Positions 1 through 8,521 of a stretch of 64,000 nucleotides of DNA are shown here, one piece after another. Each line of letters starts with the position of its first letter. Position 1 is the stretch's first letter. The notes under the pieces were generated by a model. That model was not told the DNA's origin, did no database searches, and was given only the letters and a program-made list of their open reading frames with translations. The stretch lies in NCBI RefSeq assembly GCF_027886475.1, contig NZ_CP115670.1, forward strand, positions 2,728,001-2,792,000, written 5' to 3'. The translations under genes and the position numbers were made by a program. Source of the DNA: Corynebacterium sp. SCR221107 (GTDB lineage: Bacteria > Actinomycetota > Actinomycetes > Mycobacteriales > Mycobacteriaceae).

Positions 1-669
1 GTCGCCTTCTTGGACGGCCTTGATCGCGTCCGGGCCTAACACCGGGTGGGTGGTGGTGGCGTCGACCTGCACACCTTCCGGCTTGAGCCAGTCATTGGTC
101 ACCGCGGTCTTGAGTTCCTCCACATCGACCTCCTGGCCGTCGGCGGGGACTGGTTCGACATTGACGGTGCCACCGTTGATATTAAGCCCACCCTCGACCG
201 CTGCGGGCGCGACCGCGGCGTGGATCTGCTCGAGCGCGGGAGTAAACACCGCCTCGTCGACCTTGGTGGCCGGATCGATCTCGTGGGTGCTAAAGAAACT
301 GCTGATCCGCGTGATCGGGTTCATGGACTGACGTCCCGCGCTGAGCACGGTGGCCCGCCAGTCGATGCTCATGCCAGCCTGTTCGGGCACGAAGGTGGTA
401 CTCAGGTTGCCAGCGCTCACGGTGACGCTCTTCGACGTCGCCGACTCCAGCTCGTTTTCCAGCTTTGCGACGGCGGCCGCCTCATCAAGGCCACCGATTT
501 CCACCCCGCCCACGGTCACACCGCGCGGCACCGCGTCTTTAGACAGAAAGACGTCGGCGCCGTAGGCGACACCGCCGATAACAATGAGGCCTGCGGCTAC
601 GCCGCCGATGTATGTGGCAGCGCGGGATCCCCGCTTGGGGGTTTGCTGATTTGAACCTGAGGCATGCAC
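1..669 (-). CDS. VanW family / peptidoglycan-binding-like membrane protein (partial)
   Basis: The frame runs off the left edge, so only the N-terminal 223 residues are visible. A short basic N-terminus (T-P-K-R-G-S-R) is followed by one membrane segment at about residues 17-36, then an extracytoplasmic part starting V-P-R-G-V-T-V-G-G-V-E-I-G-G-L-D-E-A. That pattern is typical of the repeated domain (PG_binding_4 type) that precedes VanW domains. The VanW domain itself would lie outside the window. The start is placed at GTG 667-669 because TAAATT lies exactly 7 nt upstream, the leaderless pattern seen at several genes here; an in-frame GTG at 673-675 is the alternative. The family call is by recognition of the repeat signature and is moderately sure. 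Confidence 0.65.
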   Translation of the reverse strand, partial: MHASGSNQQTPKRGSRAATYIGGVAAGLIVIGGVAYGADVFLSKDAVPRGVTVGGVEIGGLDEAAAVAKLENELESATSKSVTVSAGNLSTTFVPEQAGMSIDWRATVLSAGRQSMNPITRISSFFSTHEIDPATKVDEAVFTPALEQIHAAVAPAAVEGGLNINGGTVNVEPVPADGQEVDVEELKTAVTNDWLKPEGVQVDATTTHPVLGPDAIKAVQEGD

Positions 670-779
670 TCCCACTAATTTAGTAGCAGTTGGCCCTCAA
701 TCAGCAATAACAGCGTAAACCCCCAGCCCACACGCCCCCATTTTTGTGTACGCGGCAACCTGTGGCGTCGTTAAGCTTC

Positions 780-1994
780 TTAGGAAGCGGCAACACGCGC
801 AACGGAGGCGTCGAACTGCGCGCGCGGGTAGCTGCCGGACTGGACGGCGGCCACCACCGCGTCGACGGCCTCGACAAGCCCGGCGGTGGAAATCCACAGG
901 GCCTGGTCCGCACCGGCTGACAAGGATGCGACCGCAGCCTGCGCGGGTGTATAGGAATCGCTGATCGCGCGCATTCCCGACAAATCATCGGTGTAGATAA
1001 GTCCCCCAAAGTTAAAGGAACGCAGCAAGTCGTAGGCGGCCGGATTGAGGCTGGACGCGGTGGCCTCGCCCAGCCCCGGCACGCTCATGTGCCCGACCAT
1101 GACCCCAGCCCCCTGCGGGCCGGTGGGACCGAGCAGGCTGTGATAGGGAACCAGGTCGTAGGTCTGTAGGTCCGCCAGCGGCGGGGTGAGCACCTGCCCG
1201 GTGTGGCTGTCGCCGCTGGCGCGCCCGTGGCCGGGGAAATGCTTATACACCGGCCGCACGCCGGCATCCAGCATGCCCTGGGAAAAGGCTGCGGCATAGG
1301 TGGCAACCACCGCGGGGTCATCGGAAAAGCTGCGGTCGCCGACCACGTCGAGCCCCGCACCATCGACGTCGACGACCGGGGCGAAGTTCACGGTAATGCC
1401 GTGACCAGCAAGCGTTGTGCCCAGATCGAAGGCCAGCCCGCGCACCTGCTCGGGGCTCATCGTCGCGGCCATTTGCTGTGGGGAGGGATAGTTGCCTAGA
1501 AGCTCGGCAAAGCGCTGCACGCGGCCGCCCTCGAAGTCGATGCTGACGTCAAAATCGCGTCCTACCTGCGTGCGCAGCGCGGCGATGTCGCGCCCCGGGG
1601 TGGAAAGCAGCTCCGGGTTGGTGGTCGAGCTGAGGAAGATTCCCCCTGCCCCCTGACGCAGTGCCCACAGCGCATCATCAAAGTCGGCCACGCCCACCAT
1701 GATGAGGCTGGCAGCCTGCGCACGCAGGTCAGCGGGGATGGCAACCGGGGCAGCGGCGGTTGCACTTCCCGTTACGGTTGCTTGGCTGCTTGCGGTCGCG
1801 CTTTCCGACGCCTGGGGCTCGGCCGGTGCAGGTGAGAATGATTGCGCGGTTTCTACGATCCCAGTGCTGGAGTCCTTCTGCCCCGGGGCGCTGCAGGCAC
1901 TCAGCGCCCAGGTGCCGCTCAAAAGGGCGAGAGCGCCCACGAGGGCTACAGCGGACGACCGACGGTGGCGGGCAGGGCGGGCGAAGAATTTCAT
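780..1994 (-). CDS. Glycoside hydrolase family 3 (NagZ-like beta-N-acetylhexosaminidase) lipoprotein
   Basis: About 404 residues. The N-terminus has a basic start, a hydrophobic stretch and a lipobox L-S-A-C, so it is a predicted membrane-anchored extracytoplasmic lipoprotein. The GH3 N-terminal domain is marked by K-H-F-P-G-H-G followed by D-S-H near residue 251; this substrate-binding and His/Asp catalytic loop is characteristic of NagZ, which removes N-acetylglucosamine from peptidoglycan fragments. An Y-T-D-D-L-S-G-M segment later fits the nucleophile region. Start ATG 1994 has GGTGGAG just upstream; an upstream ATG at 2027 would add 11 residues ahead of the signal peptide. It is divergent from the DUF2613-aftD pair. 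The exact substrate is inferred. Confidence 0.85.
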   Translation of the reverse strand: MKFFARPARHRRSSAVALVGALALLSGTWALSACSAPGQKDSSTGIVETAQSFSPAPAEPQASESATASSQATVTGSATAAAPVAIPADLRAQAASLIMVGVADFDDALWALRQGAGGIFLSSTTNPELLSTPGRDIAALRTQVGRDFDVSIDFEGGRVQRFAELLGNYPSPQQMAATMSPEQVRGLAFDLGTTLAGHGITVNFAPVVDVDGAGLDVVGDRSFSDDPAVVATYAAAFSQGMLDAGVRPVYKHFPGHGRASGDSHTGQVLTPPLADLQTYDLVPYHSLLGPTGPQGAGVMVGHMSVPGLGEATASSLNPAAYDLLRSFNFGGLIYTDDLSGMRAISDSYTPAQAAVASLSAGADQALWISTAGLVEAVDAVVAAVQSGSYPRAQFDASVARVAAS

Positions 1995-2063
1995 AGTCTC
2001 CACCAGTATGGCACCTTCGTGCGACATGAGCGTTGTGCCACTTCCTACCCGGGGCTTATTTGA

Positions 2064-2079
2064 TAGGGTTTAACCCATG
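2064..2079 (+). promoter_or_regulatory. Predicted -10 element giving a leaderless transcript
   Basis: TAGGGT (2064-2069) matches the actinobacterial -10 TANNNT and is followed by 7 nt and then the ATG of the DUF2613 gene, so transcription should begin at or next to the start codon. No Shine-Dalgarno sequence is visible. This is the promoter for DUF2613 and probably aftD. Confidence 0.55.
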
Positions 2080-2274
2080 GCTTTCGAATCCGATTCACTC
2101 AACCGACGCAGCCTCGGCCCGGTGGTGGCTAGCGCTGCCGTGGGAATCGCGCTCGGAATCGTCGCCGTAGTTGGTGCCAACGTCTTTTCGGACCGCGATA
2201 CCCTGCCCGCCTCTGGGGCAGTGACCGTGGATTCCTCCCTGCTGGGCGACCCGCAGTACGGATCCCGTAACTAG
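2077..2274 (+). CDS. DUF2613 family small membrane protein
   Basis: 65 residues. One membrane segment at about residues 14-36 (V-V-A-S-A-A-V-G-I-A-L-G-I-V-A-V-V-G) lies between a polar N-terminus with S-L-N-R-R-S-L-G-P and a C-terminus ending in L-L-G-D-P-Q-Y-G-S-R. This matches the DUF2613 family of corynebacteria as I know it. It ends 12 bp before aftD on the same strand, so the two are likely co-transcribed. Function is unknown; the fixed neighbourhood suggests a role connected with AftD or the envelope, which is inference only. Confidence 0.8.
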   Translation: MAFESDSLNRRSLGPVVASAAVGIALGIVAVVGANVFSDRDTLPASGAVTVDSSLLGDPQYGSRN

Positions 2275-2286
2275 AAAAAGGCTCGC

Positions 2287-5200
2287 GTGCGCTTCCTGCA
2301 CCCGCCGAGGGTTCCCGCATCGACCTCGGCCCACCTCCTCGGCTGGTTTGGCTTCGCCCTCATCTTCTTTCTTCAGTCCCCGGGGCTCGTCGCCGCCGAC
2401 ACGAAGCTAGACCTGGTGCTCAACCCTGCAAAGTTTCTGCACGGTGCACTCTTCGCCTACACGGACACCTTTACCCTGGGGCAGCTGCAAAATCAGGCCT
2501 ACGGCTACCTGTTTCCCCAAGGACTTTTCTTCCTGCTTGCCGATCCCTTGCCCGACTGGGTGGCGCAACGGCTGTGGTGGACCCTGTGCGTAGGCGTGGG
2601 CTATTCCGGGTTCCTCCTGCTGCTCCAGCGCGCACGCGTGGGCCGGGAGCTTGGCTTTCAGATTCTGGCGGCCTTGTTGTATGCGCTTTCCCCGCGCACG
2701 CTGACGACGTTGGGCGCGATCTCCTCGGAGACCTGGCCGTCCATGGTTGCCCCGTGGATCCTGCTTCCCCTGGTCGGTGCGCACGCTCGCTATGGCGGGC
2801 GTGATCGCCTGCCCCAGCTTGGTTATTCCGTGGTGGCCGTGGCCTGCCTCGGTGCCGTCAACGCCACCGCGACGTTGGCGGCGTGCGTGCCCGCCGGGCT
2901 GTATCTGTTGTATCGGCGCCGGCTGCGCGATCTGGCCCTGTGGCTTGCAGGCTGCGGCTTGGTCAGCGCCTGGTGGATCGTACCCTTGGCGGTCTTAGGC
3001 ACGTACGCAAGCCCATTTACCGATTACATCGAGTCCGCCGGGGTGACCACCAAGTGGCTCAACCTCGCGGAAATCCTGCGCGGCACCACAAGCTGGACGC
3101 CCTTTGTGGAAGCCGAGCGCATAGCCGGTAACGAGCTAGTCGGCAACCCCTACCTGGTGATCGTGACCGTGCTGGTGGCTGGAATGGGGCTGGTCGGGCT
3201 GGCCAGGTTTGGCACACGCGACGCCCGCGAGGGCGGTGCGGGCAGGGGTTATCTTCTTGTCCTGCTTGCCACGGGCATTGTCATTATGGGCGGGGCCCAT
3301 CTTGCCACGGGTTTCCTCGACGGCGCGGGTCAGGCACTGCGCAATGTGCACAAGTTCGACCTTTTGGTGCGCGGCCCGATTGCAGCGGGCGTGGCATGCC
3401 TCGGCGCTGCCTTTGCCGCCACCAGCCCGAAGCAGGCCAGCACGGCCATCGCAGCCCCAACCAAGCGCAAGACCCTGGCGGCGGCCTGCGCGCTGCTGAC
3501 CTTGGGGGCCTTGGCTCCGGCGGTCAACAGGGTCGTGCCGATGGGCGCCTACCAGCAGGTCCCGGACTATTGGTTTGAGGCGGCCGACTACCTCAACGAC
3601 AACGCGGCCGATACCCGCACCTTGGTCTTGCCGGCATCCAGCTTCGCTCGGCAGGAGTGGGGCTGGACGCGTGACGAGTTAGTGCAGCCACTGTTGGATG
3701 TGCCCTGGGCGGTGCGCGACTCCATTCCTTTGGTGACCCCTGAGGCCATCCGGGGTCTCGACGGCTTAACCACGCACCCCACGGTGGCGAATCTGGTGCG
3801 CCACGGCATCGGCGCGCTGTTGATCAGACACGATCTGGCGGGCACCGATTACTCCACGGACACTATCCTTGACGCTCTCAAGGACAGCAGCCCGCAGCCC
3901 GATCAGTTCGCGCCCAGCGTCCGAAGCTTCGGGGCGGTCGAGGTGGTGTTGCTCGATCCGGGGCGCAGCATGCTGCTGAGTCAAACCGCCGACGTCCCCA
4001 CCGTCGCCGGTGGCGGGGAGATCTTAAGCTTGCTCGGCGAAGGCACCTTTCAGCTGGTCGAGGGCGACGCTGACATCGTCACCGATACGCCGGCCTTGGT
4101 GGCGCGCAATTACGGGTCGCTGGGATCGGTGTCGGCTCCACTGGCCAGCCTGGATGAGGCAACGGACGTGCTAAATCCACGCAAGGACTACGCATCGGTG
4201 GGGCCTCTCTCCGTCGTAACCGGCCAGGGTACGATCCGGGCGTCGAGCTCACAGTCGGACGCCACGGCCTTCGGCGGTTCCGATCCCAGGCGCTCGATCA
4301 CGGCTGCTGTGGATGGCGATGACACCACCGCGTGGTACCCAGCACCGGGCGCGCAAGCCGGGCAGTGGCTGGAGGTGCAGGCGGACACGGGGCACGATGA
4401 CGGACAGGCGGCGTCGGCAAGCAAGCGCACCATCACCATCACCACCGTCGGCGATGTCGTGGAATTGACCATCAGTTCCGGATCCGCGCACGTAAGCACA
4501 ACGCTTCGTCCACGCACGCCCACCGAGGTTACGGTCCCCGGTGATGGCTCACAGCCGGTGCGCATCACGCTCGGCGCCTCGCGCTATCGCACGGGGATCG
4601 CAGAAGTGTCCCTTGCCTCAGGCCAGCTTTCCCGGATCCTCACGGTGCCGGATTCGTCCCCCAACGTTCAACAATTCCTGTTTCAGCGAATACTCAGCGG
4701 CGAGTCCCAGATAGACCGACAATTCAGCGCCCCGCGGGACATGACCGTGCGCGTTGACGCGGCCGAATGTTTCAACGAGGTGCTTATCGACGATGTCGCC
4801 TACCGCTGCGGCGACAGCGTGAATCTTGCTGCGGGCACCCACACCCTCCACACGCTTTCTAGCGTGGTAACGCTGACCGTGCCAGGCTTTAACGGGGCGG
4901 GGGCGCCCACAACTACGCTGACCTTCAACGAGGACCACACTGTGTCGGTGAGTAAGCCATCCGACCAGGATCGGATTCTGGTGACCACCCGCGCCGAAAA
5001 CAGAGGGTTGGAGGGCTTTGTGGATCGCGCGGACGGCACTTCCCTACGGTTGGAATCGATCACAGTCAACGCCGGCTCCCAGGGCTTTATCATCCCCGCT
5101 GGAACCGCCGGTACCTTCCGCATGCATTTCGCGGGTACCACGGCCTACCGCCTGGGCCTAGGCATCGGCGCCTTGTTGGCGCTTGTCACCGTGGCGTGCC

Positions 5201-5592
5201 TGCTGGGCATCGGGCTGCAAAAAGCCCGCAAGATGCGTCGGGCTTCTGAGGCGGTGGCGGATCATAAGGAGAAGCTGCCTGGCACCTGGGCGACACCGTT
5301 TTCCGAATACGCGCCCTGGGCGCTGATGATCGCGGGAACGACCTTAACCATTGGCTGGCCCGCGCTGGCCGTTGCCGCCACGGTGTGGCTCGCGCTGCGT
5401 TTGACGCTCATTCCACGCGAAATCCTCGTCGCCGTCACCATGACGATGGCCGCGATGTGGCTGGCGCGGGCACCGTGGCCGGAGGCCAACTATGCAGGAG
5501 ACAATCTGCTGCTGGGGCTCGCGTGCGCCGCTAGTTTGCTCAGCGCCAGCGCCCCGCACACCACGCACAACCCAAGGCCTCGAACGAACTAA
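2287..5592 (+). CDS. aftD: Alpha-(1->3)-arabinofuranosyltransferase AftD
   Basis: 1101 residues, GTG start with AAAAAGG upstream. AftD is a membrane GT-C glycosyltransferase that adds branching arabinofuranose from decaprenyl-phospho-arabinose to arabinan on the outer face of the membrane. The N-terminal third is polytopic (many hydrophobic segments up to about residue 420). The soluble part follows, with an F5/8-type-C-like carbohydrate-binding module from about residue 650 (A-V-D-G-D-D-T-T-A-W-Y, then G-Q-W-L-E-V-Q). Membrane segments return from about residue 955 to the end. Length and architecture agree with the DUF3367/AftD family, and linkage to the DUF2613 gene agrees with corynebacterial gene order. 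One copy of GTCGGCAAGC lies in the carbohydrate-binding region at 4413-4422. Confidence 0.9.
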   Translation: MRFLHPPRVPASTSAHLLGWFGFALIFFLQSPGLVAADTKLDLVLNPAKFLHGALFAYTDTFTLGQLQNQAYGYLFPQGLFFLLADPLPDWVAQRLWWTLCVGVGYSGFLLLLQRARVGRELGFQILAALLYALSPRTLTTLGAISSETWPSMVAPWILLPLVGAHARYGGRDRLPQLGYSVVAVACLGAVNATATLAACVPAGLYLLYRRRLRDLALWLAGCGLVSAWWIVPLAVLGTYASPFTDYIESAGVTTKWLNLAEILRGTTSWTPFVEAERIAGNELVGNPYLVIVTVLVAGMGLVGLARFGTRDAREGGAGRGYLLVLLATGIVIMGGAHLATGFLDGAGQALRNVHKFDLLVRGPIAAGVACLGAAFAATSPKQASTAIAAPTKRKTLAAACALLTLGALAPAVNRVVPMGAYQQVPDYWFEAADYLNDNAADTRTLVLPASSFARQEWGWTRDELVQPLLDVPWAVRDSIPLVTPEAIRGLDGLTTHPTVANLVRHGIGALLIRHDLAGTDYSTDTILDALKDSSPQPDQFAPSVRSFGAVEVVLLDPGRSMLLSQTADVPTVAGGGEILSLLGEGTFQLVEGDADIVTDTPALVARNYGSLGSVSAPLASLDEATDVLNPRKDYASVGPLSVVTGQGTIRASSSQSDATAFGGSDPRRSITAAVDGDDTTAWYPAPGAQAGQWLEVQADTGHDDGQAASASKRTITITTVGDVVELTISSGSAHVSTTLRPRTPTEVTVPGDGSQPVRITLGASRYRTGIAEVSLASGQLSRILTVPDSSPNVQQFLFQRILSGESQIDRQFSAPRDMTVRVDAAECFNEVLIDDVAYRCGDSVNLAAGTHTLHTLSSVVTLTVPGFNGAGAPTTTLTFNEDHTVSVSKPSDQDRILVTTRAENRGLEGFVDRADGTSLRLESITVNAGSQGFIIPAGTAGTFRMHFAGTTAYRLGLGIGALLALVTVACLLGIGLQKARKMRRASEAVADHKEKLPGTWATPFSEYAPWALMIAGTTLTIGWPALAVAATVWLALRLTLIPREILVAVTMTMAAMWLARAPWPEANYAGDNLLLGLACAASLLSASAPHTTHNPRPRTN

Positions 5593-5920
5593 GCGGGTAA
5601 CCCTCACCCCGGATACTGAGGACCCGCCTCCTAGGTCCATCCGAGTACTTTTATGTTGCTAAGAATACTTAAAATTTTACTGAAAATCGGGGCTTTTTAC
5701 CCTCCTTTCACCGCGGAGTCTGCTTCTCTGAAAACCAGAGGATTGTCACATCATCCGAAAGTTGGATGCGGCCCATACCGCCAAAACTGGTGAACGCCAA
5801 CAGCTCAGAGCTCTAGTTTTGCCCCCGCAGGGGAGGAAAGAAATACGTTCAGAGCCATTCTCTCCTACTTGAGGGTTCCTTGGACTACCAATAATAACCG
5901 ATAGTGACACGCCGAGAACC

Positions 5921-5944
5921 CCTCCACTGCGAGCTAAGTGGAGG
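5921..5944. repeat. Perfect 8-bp inverted repeat (hairpin) downstream of aftD
   Basis: CCTCCACT and AGTGGAGG flank an 8-nt loop. It lies 330 bp after the aftD stop and has no T-run immediately after it, so it is not a typical intrinsic terminator; it could be part of a structured RNA or an operator. Confidence 0.5.
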
Positions 5945-6220
5945 AGTCTGCTCGATCATTTTTGAGATTGTCCCACAAAATCCACTCAAACGACTCAAGC
6001 CCTAAATGGACAAACAACCACGAAGCACATCGTTGAACAATCCTCGCGGAAACTATTGAAAAATTACTGTTCAAGTCCTTCTTTCCTTAACTGCTAAACA
6101 ATCGGATCCCTTGCCGCAGATTCTCGGCGACACACAACAACATGCCTCCCCAATCGCGATTCACCGTAATTTACACGGAAAATGACACCCCCATACAGGG
6201 TCATTCTTAAAGCGTGCAAA

Positions 6221-6236
6221 ACCCCCTTATGGGGGT
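6221..6236. promoter_or_regulatory. G/C-tract palindrome, possible operator
   Basis: ACCCCC-TTAT-GGGGGT is a perfect 6-bp-arm inverted repeat. A related imperfect copy, ACCCCC-ATAC-AGGGT, lies 34 bp upstream (6187-6201). G-tract inverted repeats of this kind are known for CsoR/RcnR-type repressors, but no such regulator gene is in the window; the site assignment is speculative. Confidence 0.3.
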
Positions 6237-6752
6237 GGTCGATGAATATCGCGCCTGTGACCTCATGCACACTCGTCAGGCCATTGTGATTGAACCGGTA
6301 TTATTACCACTGATAGAGTAAATCCGCAAGCGCGAATTATCAATTCCTATCAAACTTTCGATTGATAAGCCCCATTTAAAGGGTGACCTCCCGCATTTGG
6401 GGATATATCAGCTAAACGCGTGTACACGTTCCGTTACACAAACGCGCTGATAGTGAACTTAAGTAATTGTCAATATGTTTCATTAGCGAGGTTTGTTAAA
6501 GTTTTTTAGGAATTCCCTCATATAAATCATGTGTGAATTAACCCCAAAATGGGTCCAGCAAGCACTTCCGCATGCCTCCCCCATTCCCCACCCCCATACG
6601 ATTTCGGGATGCATTCAGGCCTCAGACGCAGTCAAAATCCGACACCCCCCATACGAAAGTTTGATAGAACGCCCCTCCGGTACAGCCCTTCAGTAAAAAA
6701 ACTCGGCGGTCATACACTGAAGGAGACCTGAAAAAGAAAGAGGAAAAATACA

Positions 6753-8345
6753 ATGTCTACCAACAAAAAAGTATTTTCCAAGGCTTGCGCCCTTGCCCTT
6801 ACGGGAGCTTTCTTACTGACTGGCTGCGGCGATACCACCCAGCCGACGCCTTCGATGCCAAATCAAACCCCCGCCGCTGCTACCAACTCTGGCGCCACCA
6901 ACCAGACTGCTACCAACAGCACTGATACTTTGGTTCAGGCAGCACAACAAGCTACCAATAGTGCAGTTGATCAGGCTCAACAAAACCTGGACAACGCCAC
7001 TTCCAACTATTCCGGCGCTCAGGATACCTTAACGGCCATCGTCGATGGAGTCACCTCCACCAATACACCAACCACCACGAGCCCCACGCCCACCACCAAG
7101 CCTGCCACCAGCTACACCTTGGCTCAGTATGAGGCAGCCAAGAAGGCAGTCGATGAGGCACAGACGGCTCTCACCAAGGCCACCAACGACTACAACACCG
7201 CCGTTGCCAACCGCGACAAGCTCAACACAGCCGTTGCCAATGCACAGGCTCAGTTGGCCGCTGAGGACCCTAGCTATATTAAGTCCACCCCGATTGACTG
7301 GAGCAAGGTAGACCAAGAGACTACCGCCAATGTCGTCGAGTCGATCGTCTACGCCAAGGTCAACGAGTATCGCATGAACCAAGGGCTTCCGGCTCTTGCT
7401 TACACCGCTACCGGCTCTACCGAGACCCTGGAATGGTGTGAGACTATGGCTGCGGGCGGGCACATCTACCATGCTGATCTCCGAGAGAAGAACGCCTCTG
7501 CGGAGAACGTCCTGCAGACTTTCTACGGTGAGGGCGTCTTGATCCAAGGCCCGAAGCGCACGAACTCCGATGGCAGCGCACTCATCTATGACAACGAGGA
7601 TCCGGAAGAACTGACCAACGACATCTTCCGGCTGTGGAAGAACTCCGAAGGTCATGACCGCATCTTCCTACTGAACTACACCGAGTCCATGGCCATCAGC
7701 GTCTACTTCGCCGACGATGATAGGGTCTACGCCACCTTGCGTGAGTATGCTCCTTACAACAGCCGCGACGACCTCACGGTGCTTGCCGATCCCGAGAAAG
7801 AATACGGCATCACCACAGTTTCTCAGGACACCACAACCCGTGGCGCATACAAGGGTGCAATTACCCCCTCCGACGCGGACTACACAACCGGACTCGCCGT
7901 AACGGACCTGACTCCGAATCTGCACGCCACCACGACTGAGGAGAGCTCCCGCTACAATGAGCTAGAATCCCAGGTCAAGGCGCTGCAGGCGCAGCAAACC
8001 GCGGCGAATGCCGCAGTCGCCAAGGCCGCGGCCGCTAAGGAAACTGCCCAGGACAGCCTTGATGCAGCAAAAGCCACCGTGACCAAGATCGAATCCGGTG
8101 TAATCGTCGGCGGTATCGAGGCCGAGCGCCCCACCGAGGAGACCACCGCTGCTTCTGCTACAGGTTCCGCCGAAGAAGTGCTCGCGGTTGAGGAGACTAG
8201 CGCGGCAGAAGCCACATCGGCTGCAGCTGTTGCTGAGGACACCGAAGCTACGTATTCAACAGAGGTTTCTCAAGCTGCCGCAGCTGCACCGGCCGCCGAA
8301 GATGTAGTTGAACCCGCGACCGCTGAGGATTCGGTCGAACAATAG
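6753..8345 (+). CDS. CAP-domain (SCP-like) extracellular lipoprotein with coiled coils
   Basis: 530 residues. A signal peptide ends in lipobox L-T-G-C. Residues about 50-175 are rich in Ala/Gln/Asn/Thr with heptad character and a Thr/Pro linker (coiled coil and stalk). Residues about 200-345 carry the CAP fold signature: V-N-E-Y-R near the start, then W-C-E-T-M-A-A-G-G-H, A-S-A-E-N and N-S-E-G-H, with the two His and the Glu expected in the CAP cavity. A second coiled coil (about 395-450) and an acidic Ala/Glu tail follow. RBS AGAGG lies 9 nt before ATG. Codon use is more AT-rich than in neighbouring genes and, with the long AT-rich leader, suggests acquisition. Likely a surface or wall-associated protein; its target is unknown. 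Confidence 0.8.
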   Translation: MSTNKKVFSKACALALTGAFLLTGCGDTTQPTPSMPNQTPAAATNSGATNQTATNSTDTLVQAAQQATNSAVDQAQQNLDNATSNYSGAQDTLTAIVDGVTSTNTPTTTSPTPTTKPATSYTLAQYEAAKKAVDEAQTALTKATNDYNTAVANRDKLNTAVANAQAQLAAEDPSYIKSTPIDWSKVDQETTANVVESIVYAKVNEYRMNQGLPALAYTATGSTETLEWCETMAAGGHIYHADLREKNASAENVLQTFYGEGVLIQGPKRTNSDGSALIYDNEDPEELTNDIFRLWKNSEGHDRIFLLNYTESMAISVYFADDDRVYATLREYAPYNSRDDLTVLADPEKEYGITTVSQDTTTRGAYKGAITPSDADYTTGLAVTDLTPNLHATTTEESSRYNELESQVKALQAQQTAANAAVAKAAAAKETAQDSLDAAKATVTKIESGVIVGGIEAERPTEETTAASATGSAEEVLAVEETSAAEATSAAAVAEDTEATYSTEVSQAAAAAPAAEDVVEPATAEDSVEQ

Positions 8346-8480
8346 CCATCCGGTCCCGGATAGCACCGGGGCTTGGCGACAATTTCAACGTCGGATCGAC
8401 CCATTCCTTGTGTGGTAGCGCGGTTTCGGGTCGGACATAATTTCAGGTCAGTTTGCAGGCACCGACGGACACTGCAGACA

Positions 8481-8518
8481 ACAAGAGCCACTCCCTGTCC
8501 AAGAGGGTGGCTCTTGTC
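8481..8518. terminator. Bidirectional intrinsic terminator
   Basis: ACAAGAGCCAC...GTGGCTCTTGT forms a long stem (16-bp arms, one small mismatch region) between the convergent CAP-domain gene and crtI; T-rich sequence follows at 8517-8528. Confidence 0.8.
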
Positions 8519-8521
8519 ATT

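Larger units (their letters stand above)
5593..6752. other. 1.16 kb AT-richer non-coding stretch
   Basis: No convincing reading frame on either strand; composition is clearly more AT-rich than the flanking genes. It holds a perfect inverted repeat CCTCCACT/AGTGGAGG (5921-5944), a shorter CTCTG/CAGAG hairpin near 5733, and a repeated word CACCCCCATAC (6186-6196, 6589-6599, 6643-6654 with one extra C) plus the palindrome ACCCCC-N4-GGGGGT at 6221-6236. The last 250 bp should contain the promoter of the CAP-domain lipoprotein (AT-rich around 6490-6530). A small RNA or long 5' leader is possible but not shown. Confidence 0.6.

Noticed and set aside
46..654. 202-residue plus-strand frame
   Set aside because: Shadow of the minus-strand VanW-family gene, whose translation shows a clear membrane segment and family pattern.
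6549..6731. 60-residue plus-strand frame before the CAP lipoprotein gene
   Set aside because: Pro/Ser-rich composition follows from the C-tract repeats; no RBS and no family features.
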